A model generated the notes under the pieces. It had not been told where the DNA came from and did no database searches. It worked only from the letters and a program-made list of their open reading frames with translations. From Acidobacteriota bacterium (lineage in GTDB: Bacteria > Acidobacteriota > Terriglobia > Acidiferrales > UBA7541): a DNA stretch of 33,506 nt. Below, in pieces: positions 16,558-25,522 of this stretch (the first letter of the stretch is position 1; each line of letters begins with the position of its first letter). Location: assembly GCA_021832085.1 (NCBI GenBank), contig JAKBLM010000045.1:1-33506 (forward strand), given 5' to 3'. The position numbers and the translations under genes were made by a program.

Positions 16558-16578
16558 CTCCTCGTTTGTGGCTATCGG

Positions 16579-18750
16579 TCAGTTGTTCGTCGAGATTTTC
16601 TCTCCCTTGATCAGAACGCGCACGAAGAAGTTGGCGGTCGCGGCGTAGGCGCGCATCCACGACTTCCATCTCAGGAAACCGTGGATCTCGTCGGGAAAGA
16701 CGAGCGTCTCGAAGGGAACATGGTGTGCGCGGAGCCGTTGCACCAGGTCGACCGACTGGTTGAAAGGAACGTTGCGGTCGTCGTCGCCCTGGATCAGCAG
16801 CACGGGAGATTTCCATGTCGCGATGGAGGAATCGGGCGAGGACTCCCAGGCGAGTTTCATGGCCTGGGCGATGTCGGGCGGCGCGCCGGTGTGCGTGCGG
16901 CCGAGCAAACCCCACCAATGGCTGAGGAACATCGACCAATCATGCACCCCGTGCATGTCGACGCCGGCCTTGAAGATATTGGAATTGCGCGCCAGGCCGA
17001 GCGCGGTCAGGTAGCCGCCGTAGCTGCCGCCCCACAGGCCGATGCGGTTCGGATCGACGTAGGGCAGCGACTGGAGGTATTTCGCCCCGGCGACGATGTC
17101 CTGATATTCCGAAGCGCCGCGCCAGCCCGCGTGCGGCGGCTGCTCGAAGGCGCGGCCGTACATGATGCCGGTGCGGTAGTTCACCGAGAAGACGACGAAG
17201 CCCAGGCTCACCAGATACTGATTCTCGGCGTAGGCGTAGTGATAATAGTCCATGTAGTGGAAGCCGAGCATCATCTGGCGCATCGGCCCTCCGTGCATGT
17301 AGACGATCGCCGGCGCGTGCTCGATGTGGCCGCGCGGCACGAATAGCTGTCCGTGGATCGGCAGCCCGTCGAGGCTCTTGTAGATCACCTGCCTCGGCAC
17401 GACGAGCTCTGAGGACGGATAGTTGGCGATCAGGTTGCCCGCGATGATGCGGCGGCCGGGTGGCGTGATCAGGTACGGCATCGCCGGGGTGGTGGCCGAA
17501 GAGCCGAGACAGAGGTTGTATTTGCCGTCGCCGGTTTCCACCGGGAACCATTCGATCGTCTTGCCGCGAGTCAGGTCTTGTGGTGGGCCGCCGGCGGCGT
17601 TGACGCGCCAGATGTGGCGGCGATCAATGTCGTTTTCGTTCGAGGAATAGAGGACCCACTGTCGGCCGGGCACGACGGTAACATCTTTCACCTCGTACTG
17701 GCCCGGCGTCAGGCAAATCGGCGTCCCGCCGTTTGCCGAAACCGAATAGAGGTGGTTCCAGCCGTCCATGTTGCCCGCGAAAACGATGCGGTCGCCGGCC
17801 ATGAAGTGGAACGACACGTTCGCCCGCAGCCAGTCGTAGGAATCGTTGAGCGTGTTGCCGGTCTGATCGTAGATGCGATGGGCTGCGCCGGTTTTCGGAT
17901 TGCCCACCCAGATCGCCCAATGGGTCACGTGCAGCGGAATGATCGGCTGCTTGTTCTCGATGCCGGGCAGGCGAATAAAGGCGATCCGCCGGCCGCCGGG
18001 AGACCAGCGCGGTAAAACGTCGCGGTCGAAGCTCGGCCGCATGTAGGTAATCTTGCGGCTGGCGAAACTGTAGATGCCGATGAAGCTGTGGTCGCCGCGA
18101 TTGCTCTGGAAGGCGATCTCCTCGCTATTCGGCGACCAGCGCGGCTCGACGTTATCCCCGCGAACGTAGCCGATCGCTTGCGCGGTGAATCCCCCGGAAA
18201 GCGGTGCGACCCAGATCTGGCCTCGCGCGGCCCAGGCGGCCATCTGGCCGTTGGGCGAGACCTCGATATCCTCGCAACCCTCCGAGCGGCAATCCATGGT
18301 GCCGAGCAGCCGCGGCTCGCCGCCGGAATCGACGTCTACCGCCCAGACCTGTTGCTGGGGCCGAACTACCAGGCTGTTGGGATCGGCCACCTGGCCGACC
18401 TCGTTCAGTTCACTGCCGCGGGCGTAGACGACCGTGCGGCCGTTGGGCGTCAGGCGCAGGCTGGCGATCGGCCGGCCGTCATCTTCGTCGTAGTGGGTGA
18501 CCGCCCGGGGATCGTTGAAATTGGGCCCGTCGACGACCCAGACGTTGCGGACGCCCTTGATGTTGAAAACCCAGGCAACGCGTTCTCCGTGAGCAGCCGC
18601 GGTGATCTCGTCTGGGAATGCGAAAGTCATCACTTGCTTGAGCGTGAGCCGCTGCGCGAACGCACGCGGCGCAAGCGCCGTGGCCAGAAACAGCGCGAGC
18701 ATCACGCTAGCGGCGCCCACCAGGCGGCGGGCGGGAAGTCCTCGATTCAT
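16579..18750 (-). CDS. S9 family prolyl oligopeptidase-type peptidase
   Basis: 723 residues. A signal peptide (about 1-32, ending AFA) exports it. A beta-propeller (about 60-440, with TolB/WD40-like repeats such as VEPRWSPNSEEIAF and VLPRWSPGGRRIAF) gates a C-terminal alpha/beta hydrolase domain. The catalytic triad is Ser576 in WGGSYGGY, Asp658 in QGDDDRNVP and His690 in DEIHGF, all intact. The order matches dipeptidyl-peptidase or acylaminoacyl-peptidase types that cut short peptides after uptake into the periplasm. GGAGG lies 5 nt before the ATG. It probably feeds amino acid scavenging, together with the other peptidases in the window. The exact specificity is not visible. Confidence 0.92.
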   Translation of the reverse strand: MNRGLPARRLVGAASVMLALFLATALAPRAFAQRLTLKQVMTFAFPDEITAAAHGERVAWVFNIKGVRNVWVVDGPNFNDPRAVTHYDEDDGRPIASLRLTPNGRTVVYARGSELNEVGQVADPNSLVVRPQQQVWAVDVDSGGEPRLLGTMDCRSEGCEDIEVSPNGQMAAWAARGQIWVAPLSGGFTAQAIGYVRGDNVEPRWSPNSEEIAFQSNRGDHSFIGIYSFASRKITYMRPSFDRDVLPRWSPGGRRIAFIRLPGIENKQPIIPLHVTHWAIWVGNPKTGAAHRIYDQTGNTLNDSYDWLRANVSFHFMAGDRIVFAGNMDGWNHLYSVSANGGTPICLTPGQYEVKDVTVVPGRQWVLYSSNENDIDRRHIWRVNAAGGPPQDLTRGKTIEWFPVETGDGKYNLCLGSSATTPAMPYLITPPGRRIIAGNLIANYPSSELVVPRQVIYKSLDGLPIHGQLFVPRGHIEHAPAIVYMHGGPMRQMMLGFHYMDYYHYAYAENQYLVSLGFVVFSVNYRTGIMYGRAFEQPPHAGWRGASEYQDIVAGAKYLQSLPYVDPNRIGLWGGSYGGYLTALGLARNSNIFKAGVDMHGVHDWSMFLSHWWGLLGRTHTGAPPDIAQAMKLAWESSPDSSIATWKSPVLLIQGDDDRNVPFNQSVDLVQRLRAHHVPFETLVFPDEIHGFLRWKSWMRAYAATANFFVRVLIKGEKISTNN

Positions 18751-18774
18751 TTGTGCCTCCAGGACAGGTTTGCG

Positions 18775-18791
18775 AGGCGCATCATACGCCT
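18775..18791 (-). promoter_or_regulatory. Candidate -10 within an inverted repeat, S9 peptidase gene
   Basis: TATGAT on the minus strand (18781-18786) lies between arms AGGCG (18775-18779) and CGCCT (18787-18791). Transcription would start near 18774, 24 nt before the ATG. The -35 is poor, so a regulator may be needed. Confidence 0.35.
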
Positions 18792-19123
18792 AAGCCAGAA
18801 TTTCCCCTATGAGCCTCGCTCCGGCCGGTAACGTACCACCTGACCACGCAGGCTGCAACCGGCAACCGGCTCGAACTGTCGCAACTATCGGTTGAACGAG
18901 TGCGGGCTTCCGGCCTCGAGATCTCTAGGGAAAAGAATACTCGCCCCCGGTGTCGTCCTCCGCGGCTCCGAGGGCCGGAAAACCAGTTGCCCGTTGAGTT
19001 CCATACCAGGCAGGCGCATGCTCACTGCCCGGTTCACTGTTGAAAATGGGAATCCTCGCTAAATACGCGGTAGAGGGCGGCGCTGTCGATAGGGGAGAAC
19101 GATGAGCCTGCGTGGTTGGTGGT
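18792..19123. other. Intergenic stretch between S9 peptidase and permease genes
   Basis: About 330 nt upstream of the S9 gene and downstream of the permease gene. I see no convincing open frame, RNA or terminator. The tandem CAACCGG pair near 18855-18870 is too short to interpret. Confidence 0.5.
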
Positions 19124-21586
19124 TTACTCGTACCGCAGGGCGACGAGCGGATCTACGCGCGCCGCGCGCCGTGCCGGAACCCAGCACGCCGCCAACGCCA
19201 CCAGAATCAGCAAAGCGCACGTCACGAGTGACGCCAGCGGATCAAACCATCCGATGCCGTAAAGCAGGCTGTCGAGGCTCCGAGTGAGCGCCGTCGCGAT
19301 CGCGAGCCCCACCGCCATTCCCACCAGCACCATCGCCATGCCCGTCTGCAAAACCAGCCGCAAAACGTCCGCCGGTTGCGCCCCCAGCGCCATGCGAACG
19401 CCAATTTCCCGGGTCCGCTGACTCACCGAATACGACATCACACCATAGGTGCCGATCGCCGCCAGCACGAGAGCGAGGAGCCCGAACGCGCCCAGGAGCT
19501 CGGCGGCGATGCGCGGCGGCATGAGCGACTGGCGCAATAGCTCGGCGACGGTGAGCACTTGGGCAAGCCGAATCGTGGGAGCGACCGACTGGATGGTGGC
19601 GCGAATGGTTGGCAGGGAATTCGAGGATGGGCCATTCGTGTGAACGATAAGGAAGCCGAAGGCGGAGAAATGCTGCTTCAGGGGCCAGTAGACGATGGGC
19701 CGCGGCGGCTCGCCGAGCGTACGGTATTTCACCGTGCTGACTTCACCGACCACGGTGACGTCCCAGGTTTCCTGAAGAAAGTGGAGATGCTTGCCAATGG
19801 GATCCTGGCCGGGCCAAAAATTATCGGCGAGCGCGCGATTGACAACGGCGACCATGGCGCCAGTTGAATTGTCCGATTCGCGGAAACCGCGCCCGCGGAT
19901 CAGCGTGATACCCAGCGTGCGGAAATAACCGGGCTGAACGGCGATGACCGGTGTGAGTTGGCCCTCGGACGGATCGTTGTAGTTGGATCCCTGGCGGAAC
20001 GTGGTGAGCTCCATAGCTCCCGCGAAGGGCGGACCATCGGTGATCGCGGCGTCTGAAACCATCGGCAGGGCGCGCACGCGCTCGGTCACCTGCTGGTAAA
20101 ACTGCTTGGCTTGCGCTTGCGGGTAGTGCGCCGCGCGCGTGTTCAGGAAAAACAGCAACTCGTGATGGACGTTGAAGCCAGGATTGATGTTTTGCGCGTT
20201 GCTCAGGCTGTGGATGAAGAGCCCGGCCGCCACCAGCGCGATCAGCGAGAGCGTCACCTGCACCATCACCAGGATCCCGCGCAGCCCGTACCATCTCACG
20301 CCGCCCGTCGGCGCGTCGGCGCGGTCTTTCAGCGATTGCATCCGGCTGGTGCGCGTCGCCCGCAACGCCGGCGCCAGCCCGAAGATAAACGTGGCAACGA
20401 CGGCCAGTCCCACCGTGAAGAGTAGCACGCGGCCATCCAACGAAAAATTGAGCACGCGGCTGAGGCCGGCCGGCAGAAACGAGACAATCACGTTGCGCCC
20501 GCCGTACGCAAACGCGATTCCCAGCGCCCCCGCCGCCAAAGCCAGCACAAAACTTTCCGTCAACAACTGCCGCGTCAACCGCCAGCGCGATGCGCCGAGC
20601 GACAGCCGTATCGCGATTTCCCGTTCCCGCTGCGTCGCGCGCGCTAGCAGAAGGTTCGCCACGTTCGCGCACGCGATCAGTAGCACCAGCCCGACGATCA
20701 CCCCCAACAGAAGGCCTGCGCGAACGAAAACAGAGCGTTCGTTCGGCGGAATCGTCGTTTCGCTGATCGGCAGCATTTCCACGCCGCGGCCGGAATTGTC
20801 GGTTGGGTACTCTTCAACGAGGTGAGTGTCGAGAGCCTGAATCGAGGAGTTGGCTTGTGCGAAAGTGACGCCGGGCTTGAGCCGGGCGACCATGCCGACC
20901 ATGCGGGCCGCGCGCATATGAAACCATTTTTTCTCGGTTCCGGTCAGCACCTCGTCGTGCATGGCGATCGGCATCCAGACGTCGGGGCTGCCGAATCCCG
21001 GCATGTCGTGAAACGACCTGGGCGCCACGCCGATCACGGTGAAAGCCTGCTCGCCAAGTTGGATCGAGCTGCCGATCACTTTGGGATTGGCGCCGAATTT
21101 CCGGTTCCACAACGCGTAGCTGAGCACGGCGACGGGGTGCGCTCCATCGCCCTGGTCTTCGTCCGGCAAGAAGAATCGCCCCGCCGCCGGCTTCACGCCG
21201 AGAATATTGAAATAGTTGGCGTTGACGAGTTCGACGAAGACGTTCGTCTCGTGGCCGGAAATGACGAGTTGGTCTCCAGAGGGAATCACGATGGAGAGCC
21301 CGGAGAAAACGTCGTTATCTTCGCGGATGTCCCGCGCGTTCAGATAGGATGAAGGCAGATATTGCAGCGTGGGGCCGTGAGGCGATTCCTGCGTGGAGAA
21401 GAGACGGACCAGAGTGGATGGATTCTTAACCGGAAGCGAATGCAGAAATATGGCTTTGGCCAGGGTGAAGATGGTTGTGTTCGCGCCGATGCCGAGCGTA
21501 AGGGATAGAATGGCGACGGTCGCGAAGCCGGGCGAGCGAGCCAACATGCGAAGGGCGAAGCGCAAGTCCCGGCCGAACGAGCCCAT
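19124..21586 (-). CDS. MacB/FtsX-type permease (acidobacterial orphan permease)
   Basis: 820 residues. Two MacB-like units, each a periplasmic domain between membrane helices: N-terminal helix about 20-45, a MacB_PCD-like periplasmic domain to about 275, then helices including LLLGVIVGLVLLIACANVANLLLARATQREREIAIRLSLGASR, a second periplasmic region, and a final three-helix FtsX core ending in SQRTREIGVRMALGAQ. The repeat of the xREIxxRxxLGA signature is the mark of the duplicated orphan permeases abundant in Acidobacteria. No ATPase gene lies next to it. It probably exports a small molecule or acts as a mechanotransmitter with an ATPase encoded elsewhere. ATG at 21586 is preferred over a GTG one codon upstream; a G-rich ribosome site is present. 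Confidence 0.9.
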   Translation of the reverse strand: MGSFGRDLRFALRMLARSPGFATVAILSLTLGIGANTTIFTLAKAIFLHSLPVKNPSTLVRLFSTQESPHGPTLQYLPSSYLNARDIREDNDVFSGLSIVIPSGDQLVISGHETNVFVELVNANYFNILGVKPAAGRFFLPDEDQGDGAHPVAVLSYALWNRKFGANPKVIGSSIQLGEQAFTVIGVAPRSFHDMPGFGSPDVWMPIAMHDEVLTGTEKKWFHMRAARMVGMVARLKPGVTFAQANSSIQALDTHLVEEYPTDNSGRGVEMLPISETTIPPNERSVFVRAGLLLGVIVGLVLLIACANVANLLLARATQREREIAIRLSLGASRWRLTRQLLTESFVLALAAGALGIAFAYGGRNVIVSFLPAGLSRVLNFSLDGRVLLFTVGLAVVATFIFGLAPALRATRTSRMQSLKDRADAPTGGVRWYGLRGILVMVQVTLSLIALVAAGLFIHSLSNAQNINPGFNVHHELLFFLNTRAAHYPQAQAKQFYQQVTERVRALPMVSDAAITDGPPFAGAMELTTFRQGSNYNDPSEGQLTPVIAVQPGYFRTLGITLIRGRGFRESDNSTGAMVAVVNRALADNFWPGQDPIGKHLHFLQETWDVTVVGEVSTVKYRTLGEPPRPIVYWPLKQHFSAFGFLIVHTNGPSSNSLPTIRATIQSVAPTIRLAQVLTVAELLRQSLMPPRIAAELLGAFGLLALVLAAIGTYGVMSYSVSQRTREIGVRMALGAQPADVLRLVLQTGMAMVLVGMAVGLAIATALTRSLDSLLYGIGWFDPLASLVTCALLILVALAACWVPARRAARVDPLVALRYE

Positions 21587-21657
21587 CACTCCCCCTCGTC
21601 GCCGTTCCCAGGCGAGGCAAAACTGGTGGGTATGATAGACCTTTTCTTAACCGAAAG

Positions 21658-21684
21658 CAGCAATTCCTGAAAACAGCAATTCCT
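21658..21684. repeat. Tandem 11-nt direct repeat upstream of the permease gene
   Basis: CAGCAATTCCT occurs at 21658-21668 and again at 21674-21684, a period of 16 nt, 72-98 nt upstream of the permease start. A minus-strand -10-like TATCAT lies close by (about 21631-21636). It may be a paired protein-binding site, or chance. Confidence 0.4.
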
Positions 21685-21828
21685 CTGGATTCCCCGGGCT
21701 ACCCCTCAGAAGCGCTTTTTTTCGAGTACTCGCTGAGGCCCTCCGTGAAGGGCCCGCTCAAGCTGCCTGCCTGGCAGTGAAGTATCCGGCTGAGGCTTCG
21801 CCCCGGCGAGACGCGTGGCAGCTATTCG

Positions 21829-22335
21829 CTAGCGCTTGCCGGTCTGCTTGACCAGAAGGATCGGTTTGGGCTTGGCCATCCCTGCCGGTGAAGGATTGAG
21901 GATCTCGATTTTCGCGTGGGTTTTGTCCTGCAGCCGGACCACGAAGTGCAGCGGATGCTTGGTGCCGTGTAGCATGTAGACGGCGTTGTGCTCAACTTTC
22001 AGGATGGTGACCGGATCTTCGCCGGGGTTCACTGTGACGCTGGCAATACTTCCGTCGGCGTTCAGCGTGACCTCGCCATTGCTCATTTGGCCGGTGAGCT
22101 TGCTATTCTTCATCGCGAAATGGAGCGTCATGAAAGTCTTCCCTTTGAAGCTGGCCGTCCACGTTCCGACGAAGGCCTTGGGATTCGGTCGCAGGGCAGG
22201 CTGATTCTGTGCCGCCGCCGGCAACGGGCAGATGGCCCCCAGCAGGGCGACAGCCGCCACAATGGCTGAAAGTGCCGGGCAGCGAAAAGCCCGCACGGCA
22301 GGGTAGGGAACAAGACGGTTGCGATCTAGCCTCAT
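21829..22335 (-). CDS. Small secreted beta-rich protein, function unknown
   Basis: 168 residues. An N-terminal signal peptide (about 1-46, ending AAAQ) precedes a domain of alternating strands: FVGTWTASFKGKTFMTLHFAMKNSKLTG, GSIASVTV, AVYMLHG, LHFVVRLQDKTHAKIEIL. The opening GTW with a lipocalin-like strand pattern suggests a small beta-barrel or sandwich that binds a ligand, but no catalytic or metal motif is seen. The start at 22335 has a perfect AAGGAG six nt upstream; the frame continues further upstream without support. Divergent from the M16 peptidase gene. I do not recognise a named family. Confidence 0.75.
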   Translation of the reverse strand: MRLDRNRLVPYPAVRAFRCPALSAIVAAVALLGAICPLPAAAQNQPALRPNPKAFVGTWTASFKGKTFMTLHFAMKNSKLTGQMSNGEVTLNADGSIASVTVNPGEDPVTILKVEHNAVYMLHGTKHPLHFVVRLQDKTHAKIEILNPSPAGMAKPKPILLVKQTGKR

Positions 22336-22575
22336 GAGCGGCTCCTTGGGGGAAACGGTTTCTCCTCCCTTTGAAACACCGAGGACCGTCGCGGGTTGCC
22401 GGCGCGACATCTTCCGGCTCCCGCCTGCCCCCGACTTCCCCTTAGCATACCCGAAACCACCAAGTGCGGTGAGTCGTAGCCGCTTGCCGGGAATAGACTT
22501 GACCGCCGCAACCGCTTCGTGGAGCATCAAACGATGCGGATTTGACTTTGCGGGACGAGAAGGAGAAACAGGCCA

Positions 22576-25299
22576 ATGGGCGCAGGCGGTTGGAAGGATT
22601 GGTCCGGGAGCCGAAAGGCGATCACCGTCGTGGTGATCTGCGCGGCTGCGGCAGGACTGGGCTGGTGGTTGTCGGTTGCAGCAGGCTCTCACGCGAGGGC
22701 GCAGGCTGCCAGCGAGCCGCATGTGCTGCGCGCAACGCTCAAGAACGGGCTGCGCGTGGTGGTGGTGCGTGACACGCTGGCTCCTGTCGTAACGACGATG
22801 GTGAACTACCGGGTGGGCTCAAACGAAGCGCCTGCTGGTTTCCCCGGCATGGCCCACGCCCAGGAACACATGATGTTCCGCGGCAGCCCCGGCCTCAGTT
22901 CCAACCAGCTGATGGACATTGCCGCCGACATGGGTGGCCAATTCGACGCCGACACGCAGCAGACGATCACGCAGTATTTCTTCACCGTTCCCGCCGAGGA
23001 CGTCGGCGTCGCGCTCCACATCGAAGCAATCCGGATGCGCGGTGTGGACGACAGCCAGAAACAGTGGGAGAAGGAGCGGGGAGCGATCGAGCAGGAGGTC
23101 GCGCAAGATCTCTCGAACCCGGAATACGTCTTCTATAAGAAGTTGCTCGCGGCGATGTTCCGCGGTACGCCTTACTCCCACGATGCCCTGGGCACCAAGG
23201 CCTCCTTCAACAAGACCACCGGCCAGATGCTGCTGGCGTTCCACAACAAATGGTACGCGCCGAACAACGCGATCCTGGTCGTGGCTGGCGACATTCAGCC
23301 GCACGCCGTACTTGCCAAAATAAGGAAGCTTTTCGGCCCCATTCCAGCAAAGAAGTTGCCCAAGCGTCCCGTTATCCATCTGCAGCCGGTGGTGGCGCGT
23401 TCGATGCATCTCACCACCGACCTCCCGTACGGATTCGCGGTTGCTTCCTTCCGCATGCCCGGCTACGGTGACCCGGATTATGCCGCTGCCGAAGTGCTAT
23501 CGGACGTCTTGAACAGCCAGCGGGGCAGCCTCTACGCGTTGGTGCCGGAGGGAAAAGCGCTTTTCGCGGGCTTCGCGCTGAACGGGCTGCCGGGAACCGG
23601 GCTGGGCTACGCGATCGCCGCCTTCCCCAAGGGCGCCGACAGCGCCAAGCTTTTAAATGAAGTCGAGCAGATACTGAAACAAGACCTGAAAAACGGCCTG
23701 CCGGCCGATCTGGTGGAGGCGGCGAAGCGGCGCGAAGCGGCGGCCGCGGAATTCCGGCGGAATTCGATTTCCGGCTTGGCCATGTCCTGGTCGGACGCGC
23801 TGGCGCTCGAAGGGCTCAACTCCCCGCAACAGGATGTCGACGCGATCCAGAACGTCACCGTGGCCGACGTGAACCGCGTGGCGCGCAAATACCTCACGTT
23901 CAACCACGCGATCACCGCCATCCTTACGCCGCAGCCCTCGGGCAAGCCGATCTCGAACAAATCCTTCGGCGGCGTGGAATCCTTCGCCCCGAGCAAAACC
24001 ACCGCGACGCCGCTCCCTACATGGGCGAAAACAGCTCTGGCGCGCACGGTGGTGCCGGCTTCGACGGTCCATCCTTACGTCACGACTCTTTCCAACGGGC
24101 TGAAATTGATCGTCCAGCCCGAATCGGTCAGCAACACGATCAGCGTCTACGGCCACATCCGCAATCAATCTGACCTGGAAGCGCCGCCGCACCAGGAGGG
24201 CGTCGGCAGCGTTCTTTCGCAGCTCTTCGGCTACGGAACGACAACGCTCAACCGGATCGCTTTCCAGAAGGCGCTCGACGCCATCGCTGCCAACGAATCG
24301 GCTGGCACCAGCTTCTCCGTGTCCGTGCTGGCCAATCATTTCGCTCGCGGCGTCCAGCTGTTGGCCGATAACGAATTGCATCCCGCCCTGCCGCAACCGG
24401 CCTTCTTGACAGTGCAACGGCAAACCGCCGTATACGTTGCCGGCCAGCTCCAGAGCCCCGACTACCTCGTTTCGCGGGCGCTCGATGCCGCGCTTTTCCC
24501 AAAGAATGACCCGACGCTGCGGCAGGCGACGCCCCAAACGGTCAGCTCGCTCACGCTGGCGGACGTGCGCAATTACTACAACCATGTCTATCGGCCCGAC
24601 CTGACAACGGTTGTGGTGATCGGCAAGGTGACGCCCGCCGAAGCGCGCAGCGTGATCGAGAAGTATTTCGGCAGCTGGCAGAACACGGGCCCGAAGCCCA
24701 AGGTGGATCTGCCTCCGGTGCCCAACAACAAGAGCTCGGTGGTGACCGTGCCGGACAAGAGCCGTGTGCAGGACGAGGTGACGCTCGCCGAAACGCTCCA
24801 AATGACACGCTTCTCGCCCGATTACTACGCGATCGAGCTTGGCGACCACGTCCTGGGCGGCGGCTTTTACGCAACGCGGCTCTACCGCGACCTGCGCGAA
24901 AAGACGGGGCTGGTCTACTACGTCGGCGTTTCGCTCGACGCGGGGCGCACGCGCGGAATCTACGCAGTCCAATACGCCTGCGATCCGCAAAACGTGACCA
25001 AGGCGCGTACGATCATCCTGCGCGATCTTCGTCAGATGCAGACCCAGCCGGTCGGCGCTCACTCGCTCAACCAGGCCAAAGCCATGCTGTTGCGGGAAAT
25101 CCCGCTGAGCGAAGCGAGCATCGGCAGCATTGCCGGCGGCTTGCTCTACCGGGCGCAGATGGGCTTGCCGCTCGACGAACCGACGCTTGCCGCCCGCCGC
25201 TACCTCTCGCTCGATGCGCCGCAAGTCAAGGCTGCGTTTGCCAAATGGGTTCGACCGAGCGATCTGGTGCAGGTGGTTCAGGGGCCGAATCCGCAATAG
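22576..25299 (+). CDS. M16 family zinc peptidase, two-halved
   Basis: 907 residues. A hydrophobic N-terminal anchor or signal (about 16-43) sends it to the periplasm. The first half carries the inverted zinc motif HAQEH (H94, E97, H98) with the distal ligand Glu174 in ERGAIEQEVAQD, and a GxxYxHDALG-like substrate segment. The second half (about 490-905) has the M16 fold (RPDLTTVVVIGKVTPAEA, then TRLYRDLREKTGLVYYVGV) but no HxxEH, the usual split of active and inactive halves in single-chain M16 enzymes such as pitrilysin. It should degrade peptides to short fragments. GGAG lies 10 nt before the ATG. It is convergent with the BON lipoprotein, with one interspersed repeat between them. Confidence 0.93.
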   Translation: MGAGGWKDWSGSRKAITVVVICAAAAGLGWWLSVAAGSHARAQAASEPHVLRATLKNGLRVVVVRDTLAPVVTTMVNYRVGSNEAPAGFPGMAHAQEHMMFRGSPGLSSNQLMDIAADMGGQFDADTQQTITQYFFTVPAEDVGVALHIEAIRMRGVDDSQKQWEKERGAIEQEVAQDLSNPEYVFYKKLLAAMFRGTPYSHDALGTKASFNKTTGQMLLAFHNKWYAPNNAILVVAGDIQPHAVLAKIRKLFGPIPAKKLPKRPVIHLQPVVARSMHLTTDLPYGFAVASFRMPGYGDPDYAAAEVLSDVLNSQRGSLYALVPEGKALFAGFALNGLPGTGLGYAIAAFPKGADSAKLLNEVEQILKQDLKNGLPADLVEAAKRREAAAAEFRRNSISGLAMSWSDALALEGLNSPQQDVDAIQNVTVADVNRVARKYLTFNHAITAILTPQPSGKPISNKSFGGVESFAPSKTTATPLPTWAKTALARTVVPASTVHPYVTTLSNGLKLIVQPESVSNTISVYGHIRNQSDLEAPPHQEGVGSVLSQLFGYGTTTLNRIAFQKALDAIAANESAGTSFSVSVLANHFARGVQLLADNELHPALPQPAFLTVQRQTAVYVAGQLQSPDYLVSRALDAALFPKNDPTLRQATPQTVSSLTLADVRNYYNHVYRPDLTTVVVIGKVTPAEARSVIEKYFGSWQNTGPKPKVDLPPVPNNKSSVVTVPDKSRVQDEVTLAETLQMTRFSPDYYAIELGDHVLGGGFYATRLYRDLREKTGLVYYVGVSLDAGRTRGIYAVQYACDPQNVTKARTIILRDLRQMQTQPVGAHSLNQAKAMLLREIPLSEASIGSIAGGLLYRAQMGLPLDEPTLAARRYLSLDAPQVKAAFAKWVRPSDLVQVVQGPNPQ

Positions 25300-25324
25300 C
25301 TACGGGCGAGGCCGCCGACTAAGG

Positions 25325-25438
25325 GGCGGCCATCGTCTTCACATCTGGTGTAGCGCTGAGCTTTAGCTCGGCACATGCCACCCTGAAGAGCGAGCTACGC
25401 GCAAAGGCATTTGCGAGGCACTGCACTGGGGAACCGGA
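25325..25438 (+). repeat. Two-hairpin interspersed repeat, copy B
   Basis: Same family as 9012-9125 and 27639-27751. First hairpin stem GCTGAGC/GCTCGGC, loop TTTA, where C-to-T against the other copies leaves a G-U pair. Second hairpin is a perfect CGCAAA/TTTGCG with loop GGCA (25409-25424 region). It lies between the convergent M16 and BON lipoprotein genes. Confidence 0.8.
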
Positions 25439-25522
25439 CCGACGAATGGGGAAGCCGACCCTCTTGCATCCGGCCGGAGGGGGCCAGACCGAATGCGAAG
25501 AGGGTCGGCGCACCGTGACCAG

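Noticed and set aside
23653..25296. 547-codon open frame antisense to the M16 peptidase
   Set aside because: Arg/His/Val-rich shadow translation with no start signal; M16 motifs are on the other strand.
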